Source: JAOUEA01 sp963719165
GTDB lineage: Bacteria; Actinomycetota; UBA4738; HRBIN12
Length of the DNA: 64,000 nucleotides
Assembly: GCA_963719165.1 (NCBI GenBank)
Contig: CAVRAV010000002.1
Location: 1 to 64,000, forward strand
Reading direction: 5' to 3'
The position numbers were made by a program, and so were the translations under genes. This document shows, in pieces, positions 63,833 through 64,000 of this stretch. The notes below the pieces were generated by a model. The model was not told the DNA's origin. It saw nothing but the letters and a program-made list of their open reading frames with translations, and did no database searches. The stretch's first letter is position 1; every line of letters begins with the position of its first letter.

Positions 63833-64000
63833 ATGGCACAGCAGATGATCAACGAGCGCACCTTCTCTCCCGAGTCGATCGGCGAGCTGACCCGCGAGGG
63901 CTCGGTATCTCATCGGATGTCGGTCGGGGGAACGACCTTCAAGACACTCGTCCTGTTCGTGCTGACCTGCGGGTTCGCTGCGGTCGGCTGGAGCCGCGCG
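63833..64000 (+). CDS. Bax inhibitor-1/YccA-family membrane protein (partial)
   Basis: Only the first 56 residues are in the window: an N-terminal cytoplasmic stretch (MINERTFSPESIGELTREGS), RMSVGGTTFKTLVLFVLTCG and the first membrane segment. The MSVGGTTFKTLVLF pattern matches the start of actinobacterial Bax1/YccA proteins. The family is linked to membrane calcium leak and stress. Truncated by the window end. Confidence 0.6.
   Translation, partial: MAQQMINERTFSPESIGELTREGSVSHRMSVGGTTFKTLVLFVLTCGFAAVGWSRA

Overview
The window is very GC-rich and codes on both strands. Gene order and families point to an actinobacterium (Actinomycetota), probably an uncultured one. The block tuf / rpmG / hadA-hadB / tRNA-Trp / secE / nusG / rplK / rplA follows the order known from mycobacteria and relatives. 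Other lineage signs are a BldD-like regulator, a DUF222-HNH protein, a stand-alone LigD-type polymerase with a LigC-like ligase, and tRNAs that do not encode CCA. The genus cannot be told from this sequence. At least twelve genes, including single-copy rplA and nusG, are broken by one-base indels, many of them in runs of G or C. I read these as assembly errors rather than decay and describe each as one gene.

Layout. 0-18 kb: a surface-polysaccharide cluster. It holds a lytic-transglycosylase-like protein, an FAD oxidoreductase, an ATP-grasp ligase, a deacetylase-glycosyltransferase fusion, a tandem-deacetylase secreted protein, a Wzz/BY-kinase-like protein, Gfo/Idh/MocA oxidoreductase, DegT aminotransferase, hexapeptide acetyltransferase, an initiating sugar-phosphate transferase, a MurJ/Wzx-like flippase and a Wzy/ligase-like protein. 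17.7-20.4 kb: regulators (BldD-like, two LuxR-type proteins with degenerate receivers, an XRE protein). 20.5-37.9 kb: translation genes (rplL, rplJ with an L10 leader; rplA, rplK, nusG, secE, tRNA-Trp; hadBA; rpmG, tuf, tRNA-Met), interrupted between rplA and rplJ by about 8 kb of surface and accessory genes (TPR lipoprotein, collagen-like protein, large membrane protein, DUF222-HNH, lipoprotein, DUF389).

38-42.4 kb: TauE/SafE exporter, UspA, a large membrane protein, tRNA-Thr, a DUF192 lipoprotein. 42.4-46.5 kb: a sulfate ABC transporter operon (substrate-binding protein, cysT, cysW, cysA). 46.5-56 kb: LigD-like polymerase and LigC-like ligase, small proteins, proline iminopeptidase, PAP2 phosphatase divergent from a diacylglycerol-kinase-like protein, an SRPBCC protein and DNA polymerase IV.

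56-62 kb: the most unusual stretch. A SLOG-SLATT protein is divergent from a DUF4231/SLATT membrane protein and followed by a TIR-domain protein with a possible C-terminal membrane anchor. This set resembles nucleotide-signalled immunity or cell-suicide parts. Next to it lie an ECF sigma factor and an overlapping membrane-anchored beta-propeller with seven cysteine-paired repeats. The window ends with an AlkZ-like winged-helix protein, a truncated acetyltransferase remnant and the start of a Bax1/YccA-family membrane protein.
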